In this document: one piece after another, positions 16,296 through 24,603 of the stretch
Position numbering within the stretch: position 1 is the stretch's first letter
Layout: each line of letters opens with the position of its first letter
From: Muribaculaceae bacterium
Lineage (GTDB): Bacteria; Bacteroidota; Bacteroidia; Bacteroidales; Muribaculaceae
Direction of reading: 5' to 3'
DNA: 38,087 nucleotides
Assembly (NCBI GenBank): GCA_023666885.1
Contig: JAMPBB010000010.1
Location: 1 to 38,087, forward strand
The notes under the pieces: model-generated
The model's database searches: none
Seen by the model: only the letters and a program-made list of their open reading frames with translations
Told to the model about the DNA's origin: nothing
Position numbers and translations under genes: made by a program

Positions 16296-17615
16296 TCATT
16301 TGCCGGAATAACCTATAATGTTGATATCGCCGCTGAGGTTATAGACACGGCCATCAGATCCCCGGGCTTTTATCACGTAGTAATATACTCCCGGACTCAC
16401 TAATTTGCCTCGGTACTTGCCGTCCCATCCATCGGAAGGGTTGTGAAACTCGGCAAGCTTTGTGCCCCAGCTGTTGAATATATAACACTCAAACTCCACT
16501 ATTGATTTGTAGCTTACTTTCCAAACATCGTTGACGCCCTTTGAAGCTCCGGGGGAAAAGGCGTTTGGACACTTCAGATCTGACTCACCGATGGATATGA
16601 CATATGTTTCACTCTCAGCCGGGCAGCTTCCTGAGGCATTGTCAGCCGAGAATCGGGCATAATATGTGCCCATGTCAGTGAATGTATACGTAAATTCTGT
16701 GTCCGATGTGCGCAGTACCACATCATAAAATTCCGGATCGGCAGCCAGAAGCCACTCCCGGTATATGGCCGCGCTGCTTGCCGCTGCTGTAAATGTTATT
16801 TCGGCCGGTGCTGAGCCTCCGAGTTCACCACCGGTATCGGCGTTAATCTGATTGTCATGCGTGTCCGATGTTTGTTCAGCCTGTGTTACTGTTTCCACGT
16901 ATGTGGCTGTGAGCATGGGAGTGGTTATGACTTCTTCCATGCCCCATGCCTTGAGGAAACGGTCGGCGGTGAAGTGAAATTCGGTGTCGCGCAGCGGTGC
17001 CGGCAGCTGAATGATGTCAGATATATACGGTATGGACAGTACGGTGTCAATGTCCGCATATATCATGGCCTGGGCATCGGCCCGCTGAGTGGAATACTGT
17101 ACGGTGATATCGCGGCTGAGCTCGTAGCTGCGCCCTGTTATGGATGCGTAGATGAGCCGTGGCGCTGAACCTTGGGCGTAGAGCGTGGCCGTGCCGCAGT
17201 CCTGTTCGGGTGCCGGTGCTATAGCCGATATGTCTACCGGGTGGCGCGAATAATCTATCACCCAAAAATACACGCGTGTATCACCGCATGTTACGCAGTA
17301 GCCGCAATCGGACTCAATGTGTGAAAGGGTGCTTGAATCGGCTCCGGCAGTTATCAATGATGGCTCTACAGCAGTGGCATATGCGGCTCCACGCATGTCA
17401 AACATGGTCCATTCGGCGTTCGTGCCTGAAGGCAAGCCGGACACTGTTACTGACACACCGTCAAGTGAGTGTAGTACATATACACCCTCCAGGCCTGTGG
17501 CCGCACCGGGGCGGTCAATGACCGGAGCCTTGTCCGTACCGGTAAAATTAACGGTGGCGGCATGCACACCGGCATGGATGAGCAGTGTTATCAATAGAAC
17601 AATGAAGTGTCGCAT
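16296..17615 (-). CDS. Secreted protein with gliding-motility/type IX C-terminal sorting domain
   Basis: A 439-residue protein from the ATG at 17615. A GTG at 17636 would add seven residues before the signal peptide M-R-H-F-I-V-L-L-I-T-L-L-I-H-A-G-V-H-A. The first 240 residues are beta-rich and unassigned. Residues of about 260-345 look like a PKD/Ig-like domain (F-T-D-M-G-T-Y-Y-A-R-F-S-A-D-N). The last 90 form a CHU_C/gliding-type domain: C-P-N-A-F-S-P-G, N-D-V-W-K-V, F-N-S-W-G-T-K-L, D-G-W-D-G-K-Y, G-V-Y-Y-Y-V-I-K-A-R-G. This domain is a type B cargo signal for the type IX secretion system, so the protein is probably exported to the surface. It lies 38 bases after the GH27 stop. Substrate or partner unknown. 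Confidence 0.82.
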   Translation of the reverse strand: MRHFIVLLITLLIHAGVHAATVNFTGTDKAPVIDRPGAATGLEGVYVLHSLDGVSVTVSGLPSGTNAEWTMFDMRGAAYATAVEPSLITAGADSSTLSHIESDCGYCVTCGDTRVYFWVIDYSRHPVDISAIAPAPEQDCGTATLYAQGSAPRLIYASITGRSYELSRDITVQYSTQRADAQAMIYADIDTVLSIPYISDIIQLPAPLRDTEFHFTADRFLKAWGMEEVITTPMLTATYVETVTQAEQTSDTHDNQINADTGGELGGSAPAEITFTAAASSAAIYREWLLAADPEFYDVVLRTSDTEFTYTFTDMGTYYARFSADNASGSCPAESETYVISIGESDLKCPNAFSPGASKGVNDVWKVSYKSIVEFECYIFNSWGTKLAEFHNPSDGWDGKYRGKLVSPGVYYYVIKARGSDGRVYNLSGDINIIGYSGK

Positions 17616-17653
17616 ACGGTATATAACGGATTTCACGGGCTACATATTGTATG

Positions 17654-19228
17654 TCATCGCCATCCGGACACCTTTATATAATCTATGTCAGGCATGGCTC
17701 CGGTGTCGTTGTGCAGCCTTATACGGTTTCTGCCCTTGGACAGAAATGCCTTTATGGATGCATTGGTGCGTCCTTCGCTGAAAGTCAGCGTAGCAGCGTG
17801 TGAGCCGTTGATTTCCACGCTCAGTGTCCGTGTGTCAGGCGTTATGCCGCATATGGTTATGTCATGTATGCCATCCCGGTCAGGGACTGATACGTTGTCC
17901 CACGAAATGTCATTGTCCGGAGCTCCTCCCAGATATGCAGCCTTGGCTCCTGTGCTGCATGAGGCATCGGCTACGTAACGCCCGGTCAGGTGCGGACTAT
18001 GTATTTCCTGGTACGAGGTTATAAATCCGGTTTCGGCCTCGTATATTTCACGCGGTATTCTATGCTCGGCTGTGGCTGTATAGATGCGGGTGGCGTGTGG
18101 CGGCAGTGTCACGGAAAAAGAATCAATGTGTATGCCGGCATCCGTACGGTTCATGACATCACGGAGCTTTACCTTTCCGCCAAGCTGTACGTCAGTAAAT
18201 GGCAGCGTAGCGGTGACTTCTGAGTCGGTAGGGTTATAAAAGGCTATAGCTCGTGTCAGTCCGTCAGGTTCAGCTATGTCTTTGGCCAATATGTAGTACC
18301 CGTTTTCAGCCTTTACGGGATAGGCTTGCAGGGCGAGCGGATCCTGATTGAGAGCTATCAGTTCCGGATTGGAAAGCAGAGCCACGGTGGCCGAGTCAGC
18401 TTGCCCTATATCGCATCCTATCATGAGTGGCGATGACATTATGCACCACATCCCGAAGTGAGTAGCGTCCTCTTCAGGTGTCATGCCGCGCCCTACCTCA
18501 AGCATGTCCATATCATTGAAAGCACCGTTACGGCAGTATGCCGACAAGTACATGTTACGATTTATTATGGTCTTTACGGCTCCCCAGTGTGGGGTTATGT
18601 CATGTGATATACGCCATGATGAGGCCACATCGCTTACCCATGTGCCCGGGTAGGCCCATCGGCATACGTTGAGTTTCACGTCCGTGCGTCCGGTGGCTTT
18701 TATGGCTTCCGCTATGGCTCTGTAGCGTGTCTGCTCATCAAGAGCCAGCGAGTCAGTGTTCTGGCGTGCGTCACCACCGCAGAAATCTACTTTTATAAAG
18801 TCAAAGCCATTGTCTATGAAGAAGAATTGCGCATCAGTGTCATCATGGCCGTACATACCCACTCCTGTAGCTATAGAGTCATGGTCCCAGAAATTGCCAC
18901 ATGTGTTTCGCCCGGCATCAGTGTATATTCCGGCTTTCAGCCCTCGGTCATGGATATGGCGCACCACGTGCTTGAGCCCGGAGGGGAATCGTATGGGGTG
19001 GGTCAAAAGCCGCCCCATGGAGTCACGTCCTCCGAAGTATCCGTCATCGATGTTTATATAGCTGTAGCCGGCTTGTGCCAGTCCGCGTGATACCATGGCA
19101 TCGGCTTGCCGCATGATGAGTGAATCAGATATGTTTATGCGGTAGGTGTTCCATGAACTCCATCCCATGACCGGTGTAGCGGACAGGCATATGTATGGCA
19201 GTAAGGCAAGTGTGGTTAAGATGCTCAT
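17654..19228 (-). CDS. GH27 alpha-galactosidase with C-terminal carbohydrate-binding domain
   Basis: A 524-residue exported glycosidase. It has a short hydrophobic signal (1-17) without a basic n-region, then T-P-V-M-G-W-S-S-W-N, the classic GH27 start. Nucleophile Asp148 lies in F-I-K-V-D-F-C-G-G, and the acid/base Asp lies in F-N-D-M-D-M-L (237-243). The barrel is followed by an anti-parallel beta domain to about 380. The final 135 residues (Y-E-A-E-T-G onward, ending D-I-D-Y-I-K-V) look like a CBM35/CBM6-type domain. It releases terminal alpha-galactose from oligosaccharides or host glycans; some relatives cut N-acetylgalactosamine or arabinopyranose. A -7 box 23 bases above the ATG suggests it starts a new unit with the sorted protein, lytic transglycosylase and uvrA. 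Confidence 0.93.
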   Translation of the reverse strand: MSILTTLALLPYICLSATPVMGWSSWNTYRINISDSLIMRQADAMVSRGLAQAGYSYINIDDGYFGGRDSMGRLLTHPIRFPSGLKHVVRHIHDRGLKAGIYTDAGRNTCGNFWDHDSIATGVGMYGHDDTDAQFFFIDNGFDFIKVDFCGGDARQNTDSLALDEQTRYRAIAEAIKATGRTDVKLNVCRWAYPGTWVSDVASSWRISHDITPHWGAVKTIINRNMYLSAYCRNGAFNDMDMLEVGRGMTPEEDATHFGMWCIMSSPLMIGCDIGQADSATVALLSNPELIALNQDPLALQAYPVKAENGYYILAKDIAEPDGLTRAIAFYNPTDSEVTATLPFTDVQLGGKVKLRDVMNRTDAGIHIDSFSVTLPPHATRIYTATAEHRIPREIYEAETGFITSYQEIHSPHLTGRYVADASCSTGAKAAYLGGAPDNDISWDNVSVPDRDGIHDITICGITPDTRTLSVEINGSHAATLTFSEGRTNASIKAFLSKGRNRIRLHNDTGAMPDIDYIKVSGWR

Positions 19229-19250
19229 AATCCGTAGCTGATTAATTTTG

Positions 19251-19258
19251 CAAAAATA
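19251..19258 (-). promoter_or_regulatory. -7 box upstream of the GH27 gene
   Basis: The minus strand reads TATTTTTG (full TAnnTTTG match) in the 39-base gap between the channel and GH27 genes. No -33 TTTG is seen at the usual distance. If real, it splits the long run at 12.4-29.0 kb into two units. Confidence 0.45.
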
Positions 19259-19267
19259 GCAAAAAAA

Positions 19268-19996
19268 TCAGGAACGTGTGCGCGCAAAAGCACGGGTAAA
19301 GTACACGGTGAACACCGGAAACAGCACGAGTCCCGCACCTGAAAGCACTACGCTTATGACCTTGCCGGTGAATGTGACGGGCGAGATGTTGGACCCGCAG
19401 GTGGTCATCTGCATAATGCTGAACCATAGAGCCTGCCAATAGGATGTGACCATTGTATTGACGTAATGTTCCTCTACATAGAACATGAGGCTCATACAGT
19501 ACAGTATGGTGACAAGCATAAGCAGGTAGCCACCGAGCATGCTTGACACCCAGTTACGTGACATTATGCCCGTAACGAGCGCAAAAACATAGGCGGCTCT
19601 TATCAGCGGCATAAAGCGGAGCAGGTACAGTAGCTGTGCTGGGACGTCAAGATTCAGCACACCTATTATGTATGGGTAAGGTATGCTGACTATTATGAAC
19701 AGGATATTGTGTAGCAGGTAGCGCAGTCGGTTACGGCTTAGCGCACACTCCACGGCTATGTCAAGCAGAAAGAATGAGCATACCCAAAGCTGAATTTTCA
19801 GGTATAGCGGATTGGCTAAGAATGTAATGTTGTTAAGAGTGTCGTAGGTTATAAGCGCTATCAGCCCGCACGAAATCAGGAGCAGGAGTATGCGGAATAT
19901 GAGTACGGTACGTGTGCGCCAGTCATGAGCCTGACGCAGCGGTGTGATGTTTATGTTGCTGAACGGTGACACGCGGAAACGGCTTTTGATTATCAA
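19268..19996 (-). CDS. Six-helix ion channel protein with non-canonical selectivity filter
   Basis: About 242 residues with the plan of a voltage-gated-like cation channel. Helices lie at about 31-50, 64-84, 95-115, 123-143 and 150-173, followed by a pore loop (188-204) and a last helix (208-235). The pore loop reads Q-A-L-W-F-S-I-M-Q-M-T-T-C-G-S-N-I-S-P-V-T. The Thr-Thr and Gly of the K+ filter T-T-V-G-Y-G-D remain, but V-G-Y-G-D is C-G-S-N-I (200-204). The fourth helix has only two Arg (127, 133), so voltage sensing is doubtful. The start is uncertain: no ATG precedes residue 129, so TTG at 19996 or GTG at 19972 must be used. Potassium selectivity cannot be assumed. It follows rlmB by about 57 bases. 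Confidence 0.72.
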   Translation of the reverse strand: MIIKSRFRVSPFSNINITPLRQAHDWRTRTVLIFRILLLLISCGLIALITYDTLNNITFLANPLYLKIQLWVCSFFLLDIAVECALSRNRLRYLLHNILFIIVSIPYPYIIGVLNLDVPAQLLYLLRFMPLIRAAYVFALVTGIMSRNWVSSMLGGYLLMLVTILYCMSLMFYVEEHYVNTMVTSYWQALWFSIMQMTTCGSNISPVTFTGKVISVVLSGAGLVLFPVFTVYFTRAFARTRS

Positions 19997-20053
19997 ACGC
20001 CGCCAATGGTGTCAATGTTTGCCGAAGCAGGGGAGAAATGCCTGCTATTGTCC

Positions 20054-20809
20054 TCAGATCACTTCAAGATTGGCCATGAGCCGTTGGCGCACCACCTCAT
20101 ACATCATCACTCCGGCGGCTACGGATACGTTGAGCGATTCTATCTTGCCGAACATAGGTATGGAAACGAATGTGTCACATTCACGTATCACCTCATCGGA
20201 TATTCCTGTATCCTCGGCACCCATTACCAGAGCCACAGGTACGGTATAGTCAGCCATGGTATAGTTTATATCGGCCTTCTCGCTTACGGCCACTATCTTA
20301 TATCCGCTTTCTTTCAGGAATTTTACGGCTGAGAGTGTGGTGCGCTCGCGGCACACGGGTATGTGATGCAATGCTCCGGCTGAGGTCTTGACGGCATCGG
20401 CTTGCACGCTTACGCTTCCATGCTGCGGTATAACTATGGCATCCACCCCGGCACATTCACAGGTACGGGCTATGGCTCCGAAATTACGTACGTCGGTAAT
20501 ACCGTCAAGTACCACTACAAATGGCAGTATGCCCTCTTCATATAGCGCCGGAATCAGATGTCCAAGCCTGTGGTAGGTTATGGCTGACAGTATGGCTATT
20601 ACACCCTGATGATTTTTTCGGGTGATACGGTCAATACGTTGGGCGGGGACACGCTGCACTACTATGCGGTGCTCACGTATGAGTTCCATCAGTTCGCCGG
20701 CAAGCTCTCCGGAAAGGTCTTTCTTTATAAGAATCTTGTCTATCTGCTTGCCGGCCTCTATGGCCTCCATTACAGCGCGTATGCCGAATATGAATTCATT
20801 TCTTTCCAT
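20054..20809 (-). CDS. rlmB: 23S rRNA (guanosine-2'-O-)-methyltransferase RlmB (SpoU/TrmH family)
   Basis: A 251-residue SPOUT methyltransferase. The ATG at 20809 is chosen (M-E-R-N-E-F-I-F-G-I-R-A-V); a TTG at 20818 would add three residues and overlap the recN stop. An N-terminal L30e-like substrate-binding region (1-75) is followed by the knotted catalytic domain with motif 1 N-F-G-A-I-A-R-T, motif 2 V-M-G-A-E-D-T-G-I-S and motif 3 I-P-M-F-G-K-I-E-S-L-N-V-S-V-A-A. It probably methylates G2251 in the ribosomal P loop using S-adenosylmethionine. It starts 5 bases after recN and belongs to the dnaN-exonuclease-coaBC-DUF4835-recN-rlmB run. A sibling SpoU enzyme specificity is possible. Confidence 0.92.
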   Translation of the reverse strand: MERNEFIFGIRAVMEAIEAGKQIDKILIKKDLSGELAGELMELIREHRIVVQRVPAQRIDRITRKNHQGVIAILSAITYHRLGHLIPALYEEGILPFVVVLDGITDVRNFGAIARTCECAGVDAIVIPQHGSVSVQADAVKTSAGALHHIPVCRERTTLSAVKFLKESGYKIVAVSEKADINYTMADYTVPVALVMGAEDTGISDEVIRECDTFVSIPMFGKIESLNVSVAAGVMMYEVVRQRLMANLEVI

Positions 20810-20814
20810 ATGGT

Positions 20815-22482
20815 TCAATCATTGTTTAAGCCGAGCAGCGTCCGCGCCGCAGCCCGTGTGGTTTCTGATGCAAGATCGCCTCCGAGCATTATACTGAGTT
20901 CTTCTATGCGTTGTTCTGTAGATAGCTCCGATATGCGTGTGTGTGTGGCTGACTCATCGTCCTCTTTATATACCTTAAAATGATGTGCTCCTTTTGCTGC
21001 CACCTGAGGGAGGTGAGTTATGACTATGACCTGGATATTGCGTGACATATCCTGCATCATGGCACCCATACGGGCGGCTACTTCACCTGACACACCGGTG
21101 TCTACTTCATCGAACACTATGGAGGGGAGTTGCATCTTGTCGGCTACTATGGCTTTGATACAAAGCATCAGACGTGATATCTCGCCTCCTGAGGCTGCCC
21201 CCTGTACGGGTATGAGCGGCTGATTCTTGTTGAATGCAAAGAGGAATTCCACGCGGTCAGTGCCGGTAAGGGACATATCGGTGGGTTCAATCTTGATTTC
21301 GCATTGCAGATTTTTCATGCCTAACGGTATGGCTCGTTCACTGAGCATGGCTGCAAAGCGCGAGGCGGCTTCACGGCGGGCTTCCGTGATTTCATCGGCT
21401 GCGGCACGTGCTGCGGCACGTGCCTTTCGGGCTGCATTCTCAAGCTCGCTTATAGCTGCCGGACCGCTTTCAAGCCGTTCAAGGTCAGCTCTGAGCTTGT
21501 CGCGAAGGGCTATGAGTTCATCCTCGCTTGATACTTTATGCCGTTTTTGGAGGTCATACAGCTCATCTAATCTTAGCTCTATGCGCTCCAACTCCTCCGG
21601 ATCAGCGCCAAGGCGTTCATCTATGCCGGCCAATGTCTCGGCTATGTCTGTAAGCTCTATACGGGCCTGTTCTATACGTGCCGCAATATTCTCTTCAGCA
21701 GGGATGAGCTGATCCATATCTGTTACAGCCTCATCCACATCTGTGAGCAGTGACAATATGTTGCTGTGCCCGGAGGTAAGTGCGGATAGTGCCCTGTCAA
21801 GAGCCGTCTTGAGTTCGGTGGCATTGGCCTGATTGTCACGTTCACGTTCCAGTTCCTCCTGCTCGCCGGCCCGGGGCCCGAATTCCTCAAGCTTGGAAAG
21901 CTGGTATTCTATCAGTTCGGCGTTTTCCGATGTATGCTGTATTGCGGTCTTGGCGGCTTTAAGTTTCCGTAGTGCTTGGCGGTAGCGTGTATACAGCACG
22001 GCATATTGCTCAAGTCTATCCCCATTTGATGCTATGGCATCGATTATAGAGAGCTGGAATCGTGGATCGGCCAGAAGCTGATTTTGATGCTGGGAGTGCA
22101 CATCTACCAAGAGCAATGCCACCTCCTTAAGCTGTGCAAGTGAAACCGGGGTGTCATTGATAAATGCTCGTGACCGTCCGCCGGGCGAGATTTCACGGCG
22201 CAGTATGCACTGCTCGCTATCCCAGTCAATGTCAAATGACTCTATAAGCGGCTGAATACCCGGTATTCCAGCAGGGTCAAATACACATTCTATAACGGAT
22301 TTGTTCTCGGCACGCTTTACAGTACGACTGTCAGCGCGGGCACCGAGTATCAATGAAAGCGCTCCAAGCAGTATCGACTTTCCGGCACCTGTTTCACCGG
22401 TTATAATGTTCAGTCCCGGATGAAATGTTACGTCTATCCGGTCAATCAGCGCGTAGTTGCTTACGTGGAGTTCTTGAAGCAT
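20815..22482 (-). CDS. recN: DNA repair protein RecN
   Basis: A 555-residue SMC-like ATPase. The Walker A G-E-T-G-A-G-K-S is at 29-36. A long central coiled coil (about 160-375, rich in Glu, Leu, Arg and Ala) has a short hinge. The C-terminal head has the signature region A-S-G-G-E-I-S-R-L-M-L, Walker B I-V-F-D-E-V-D-T-G-V-S-G and the V-I-T-H-L-P-Q-V-A loop. RecN is cytoplasmic and acts early in double-strand-break repair by holding and organising broken DNA. It starts 4 bases after the DUF4835 stop and ends 5 bases before rlmB, so it is translated within one operon. I see no LexA-type box in the tight upstream gap. Confidence 0.97.
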   Translation of the reverse strand: MLQELHVSNYALIDRIDVTFHPGLNIITGETGAGKSILLGALSLILGARADSRTVKRAENKSVIECVFDPAGIPGIQPLIESFDIDWDSEQCILRREISPGGRSRAFINDTPVSLAQLKEVALLLVDVHSQHQNQLLADPRFQLSIIDAIASNGDRLEQYAVLYTRYRQALRKLKAAKTAIQHTSENAELIEYQLSKLEEFGPRAGEQEELERERDNQANATELKTALDRALSALTSGHSNILSLLTDVDEAVTDMDQLIPAEENIAARIEQARIELTDIAETLAGIDERLGADPEELERIELRLDELYDLQKRHKVSSEDELIALRDKLRADLERLESGPAAISELENAARKARAAARAAADEITEARREAASRFAAMLSERAIPLGMKNLQCEIKIEPTDMSLTGTDRVEFLFAFNKNQPLIPVQGAASGGEISRLMLCIKAIVADKMQLPSIVFDEVDTGVSGEVAARMGAMMQDMSRNIQVIVITHLPQVAAKGAHHFKVYKEDDESATHTRISELSTEQRIEELSIMLGGDLASETTRAAARTLLGLNND

Positions 22483-22486
22483 GGTT

Positions 22487-23395
22487 TTATCGCTGTTGTG
22501 GAGGGTTCTTTATGTTTTGAAGGCGTGTCTGTTCCGTAGGGTACAGGCTCTGAAGTAGCTTGTATATGTCATCACGTTCTTCCTGAGTGCCCTTGCTGTA
22601 TACGTTGACAAGCTCATCAAGCTTTGCGTCACGGAACATTGATAGCCCTACGGACATGGGAGCGGCTTCAGCTACTTTGGCCAAATTGGAGAGCAGCGTG
22701 GCGGTTATGTTGGCGCGTCCCTTGTCCGGGCTTACCGACATTTCATCAAGGCCGCGCCTATGATAATCGTAGTATAGGTCACGCAGCGCTTGTGTGGACG
22801 GATCCGTGTAGGCTGATAATATGGCGGCGCGGTTTCGGGTGTCCTCGAATGGCTTCCATCCGGTTTCGCCCGATGACTGAGCCAACTGTACTATTGAGGC
22901 CAGACGGTCATAATACGGGTCGCCTCCGCGCGGGGAGAACGAGTCAAAGTCCAGTGCCAGTATCAGATATGCGTAATAGTTCAGTATGGTGGTAAGGTTA
23001 CTTTCCATATTGTTCTCCGAAAATACCAGCGGCTCGCCCTGCTGATAGGAAAACTCTATTTTGGTGTCCTTAAAGTTAAGCAGGGTGGTGGTGTATGAAC
23101 TGTTGTACACCGGACGGATAGCCTGTATCTGGAGGTCGCCACGCAGTACATTGTCAGCATATTCGGCCACGGTGAGAAACAGCCGGCACTCTATCTTCTC
23201 GTTTGGTGAGAATTGTGCACCGGTAAATTTGTTGTTGTTCATATAGTCAGCCATGGCTGCTTGAAGTGTTTCAAACACATCACGGCCGGTGCCCTCCACC
23301 CTGTCAGAGTTTACCTCTACAGTGCAGTTGAGCTCCTGTGCTGATGCGCATAGGGCTGAGAATACGAATAATATGGATGTCAACAAATACTTCAC
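22487..23395 (-). CDS. DUF4835 exported protein, possibly type IX-secretion related (PorD-like)
   Basis: A 302-residue exported protein. It has a signal peptide (M-K-Y-L-L-T-S-I-L-F-V-F-S-A-L-C-A-S-A-Q, cleavage before ELNC), then a soluble body with no further membrane segment. It has F-E-T-L-Q-A-A-M-A-D-Y-M-N-N-N-K-F-T near the front and a helical C-terminal half. I recognise it as the DUF4835 family always found between coaBC and recN in many Bacteroidetes. I recall this family being named PorD and linked to type IX secretion, but cannot confirm that here. The start is GTG, and its GTGA overlaps the coaBC stop by 4 bases, so it is translationally coupled. Confidence 0.85.
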   Translation of the reverse strand: MKYLLTSILFVFSALCASAQELNCTVEVNSDRVEGTGRDVFETLQAAMADYMNNNKFTGAQFSPNEKIECRLFLTVAEYADNVLRGDLQIQAIRPVYNSSYTTTLLNFKDTKIEFSYQQGEPLVFSENNMESNLTTILNYYAYLILALDFDSFSPRGGDPYYDRLASIVQLAQSSGETGWKPFEDTRNRAAILSAYTDPSTQALRDLYYDYHRRGLDEMSVSPDKGRANITATLLSNLAKVAEAAPMSVGLSMFRDAKLDELVNVYSKGTQEERDDIYKLLQSLYPTEQTRLQNIKNPPQQR

Positions 23396-24603
23396 CGTGC
23401 GCGTGATTTTATTTCGGCTATGCTGTCAAGAATGTCGGCGGCTACCTCAGGCTTGCTCTTTTCAGGATATTCTGTAGTGGTACCGTCGGCCTTTATTATA
23501 GTGACAAGATTGCGGTCAGACCCGAAACATGTCCCGGGATTGCGCATGGAGTTGAGCACTATCATATCCAGATTCTTGCGCTGTAATTTCTCCAGGGCAT
23601 TGGCATGCTCATTGTCCGTTTCAAGAGCAAATCCCACCAAAATTTGGTCGGGGCGTTTAGCCTGCCCGAGTGTGGCGGCTATGTCCGGGTTCTTTACCAG
23701 TTCTATGACGGGAACCTCAGTATGCTCGCGCTTTATTTTCGTTTCAGCGGGATGTGCCGGGGCGTAATCGGCCACGGCTGCACACATTATGGCTATATCT
23801 GTGTCAGGGAATACGGCTTCACACGCTTCCTTCATTTGCCGGGCTGACTCTACGTGCACCACTTTGACTCTGCTGTGCCGCGGACTTACGCTTACAGGGC
23901 CGCTTACTATAGTGACCTCGGCTCCTCGCACAGCCGCTTCATCAGCTATGGCGTAGCCCATTTTCCCGCTTGAAAAGTTGCCTATAAAGCGTACCGGATC
24001 AATACGTTCATAAGTAGGTCCGGCTGTGATGAGCACCTTCCTCCCTGTCATGGACTTATCCGTATTAAAAAAATCGTTTAGTACCTCCAATATCTTTTCC
24101 GGCTCTTCCATACGGCCCTTGCCTATGAGGTGACTGGCGAGTTCGCCTGTAGCCGGTTCTATTATATGGTTGCCGTACGAACGGAGTGTGTCAAGGTTCC
24201 TGACAGTGGAGGGGTGTGCCATCATGTCCAGATCCATTGCCGGGGCTACGAATACGGGAGCCTTGGCTGAAAGATAGGTGGTGACAAGCATATTGTCAGC
24301 CACTCCGGTGGCCATTTTGGCTATGGTGCATGCTGTGGCCGGTGCTATTACCATGGCATTGGCCCATAGTCCCAGATCGACATGGCTGTTCCACTGGCCG
24401 GTATTGGCGGTGAAAAATTCGGTAATTACCGGCTTCCCGGTAAGTGCCGAGAATGTTACCGGAGTGATGAACTCGCGGGCCGAGGGTGTCATTATCACCT
24501 GAACCTCAGCTCCATTCTTTACAAATAGTCTTGCCAGAACAGCTGATTTGTAGGCAGCTATCCCACCGGTAATGCCAAGTATTATGTGCTTGCCCCTAAG
24601 CAT
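23392..24603 (-). CDS. coaBC: Bifunctional phosphopantothenoylcysteine synthetase/decarboxylase
   Basis: A 403-residue fusion for steps 2 and 3 of coenzyme A synthesis. The CoaC flavoprotein half (1-185) has G-I-T-G-G-I-A-A-Y-K, the catalytic His74 in W-N-S-H-V-D-L-G and the clamp P-A-M-D-L-D-M. The CoaB half (about 187-403) has T-A-G-P-T-Y-E-R-I-D-P-V-R-F-I, N-F-S-S-G-K-M-G and K-I-K-R (catalytic Lys region). Two differences from E. coli Dfp are visible: Asp124 in place of the Asn of P-x-M-N, and S157-H-L in the loop that normally holds the catalytic Cys (A-C-G). It overlaps the exonuclease gene upstream by 8 bases and DUF4835 downstream by 4. It is cytoplasmic and FMN-dependent. Confidence 0.96.
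   Translation of the reverse strand: MLRGKHIILGITGGIAAYKSAVLARLFVKNGAEVQVIMTPSAREFITPVTFSALTGKPVITEFFTANTGQWNSHVDLGLWANAMVIAPATACTIAKMATGVADNMLVTTYLSAKAPVFVAPAMDLDMMAHPSTVRNLDTLRSYGNHIIEPATGELASHLIGKGRMEEPEKILEVLNDFFNTDKSMTGRKVLITAGPTYERIDPVRFIGNFSSGKMGYAIADEAAVRGAEVTIVSGPVSVSPRHSRVKVVHVESARQMKEACEAVFPDTDIAIMCAAVADYAPAHPAETKIKREHTEVPVIELVKNPDIAATLGQAKRPDQILVGFALETDNEHANALEKLQRKNLDMIVLNSMRNPGTCFGSDRNLVTIIKADGTTTEYPEKSKPEVAADILDSIAEIKSRAR

Noticed and set aside
20018-20053. AGCAGG/CCTGCT hairpin between rlmB and the channel gene as a terminator
   Set aside because: Six base pairs, no T-run, and the genes are closely spaced; read-through is more likely.
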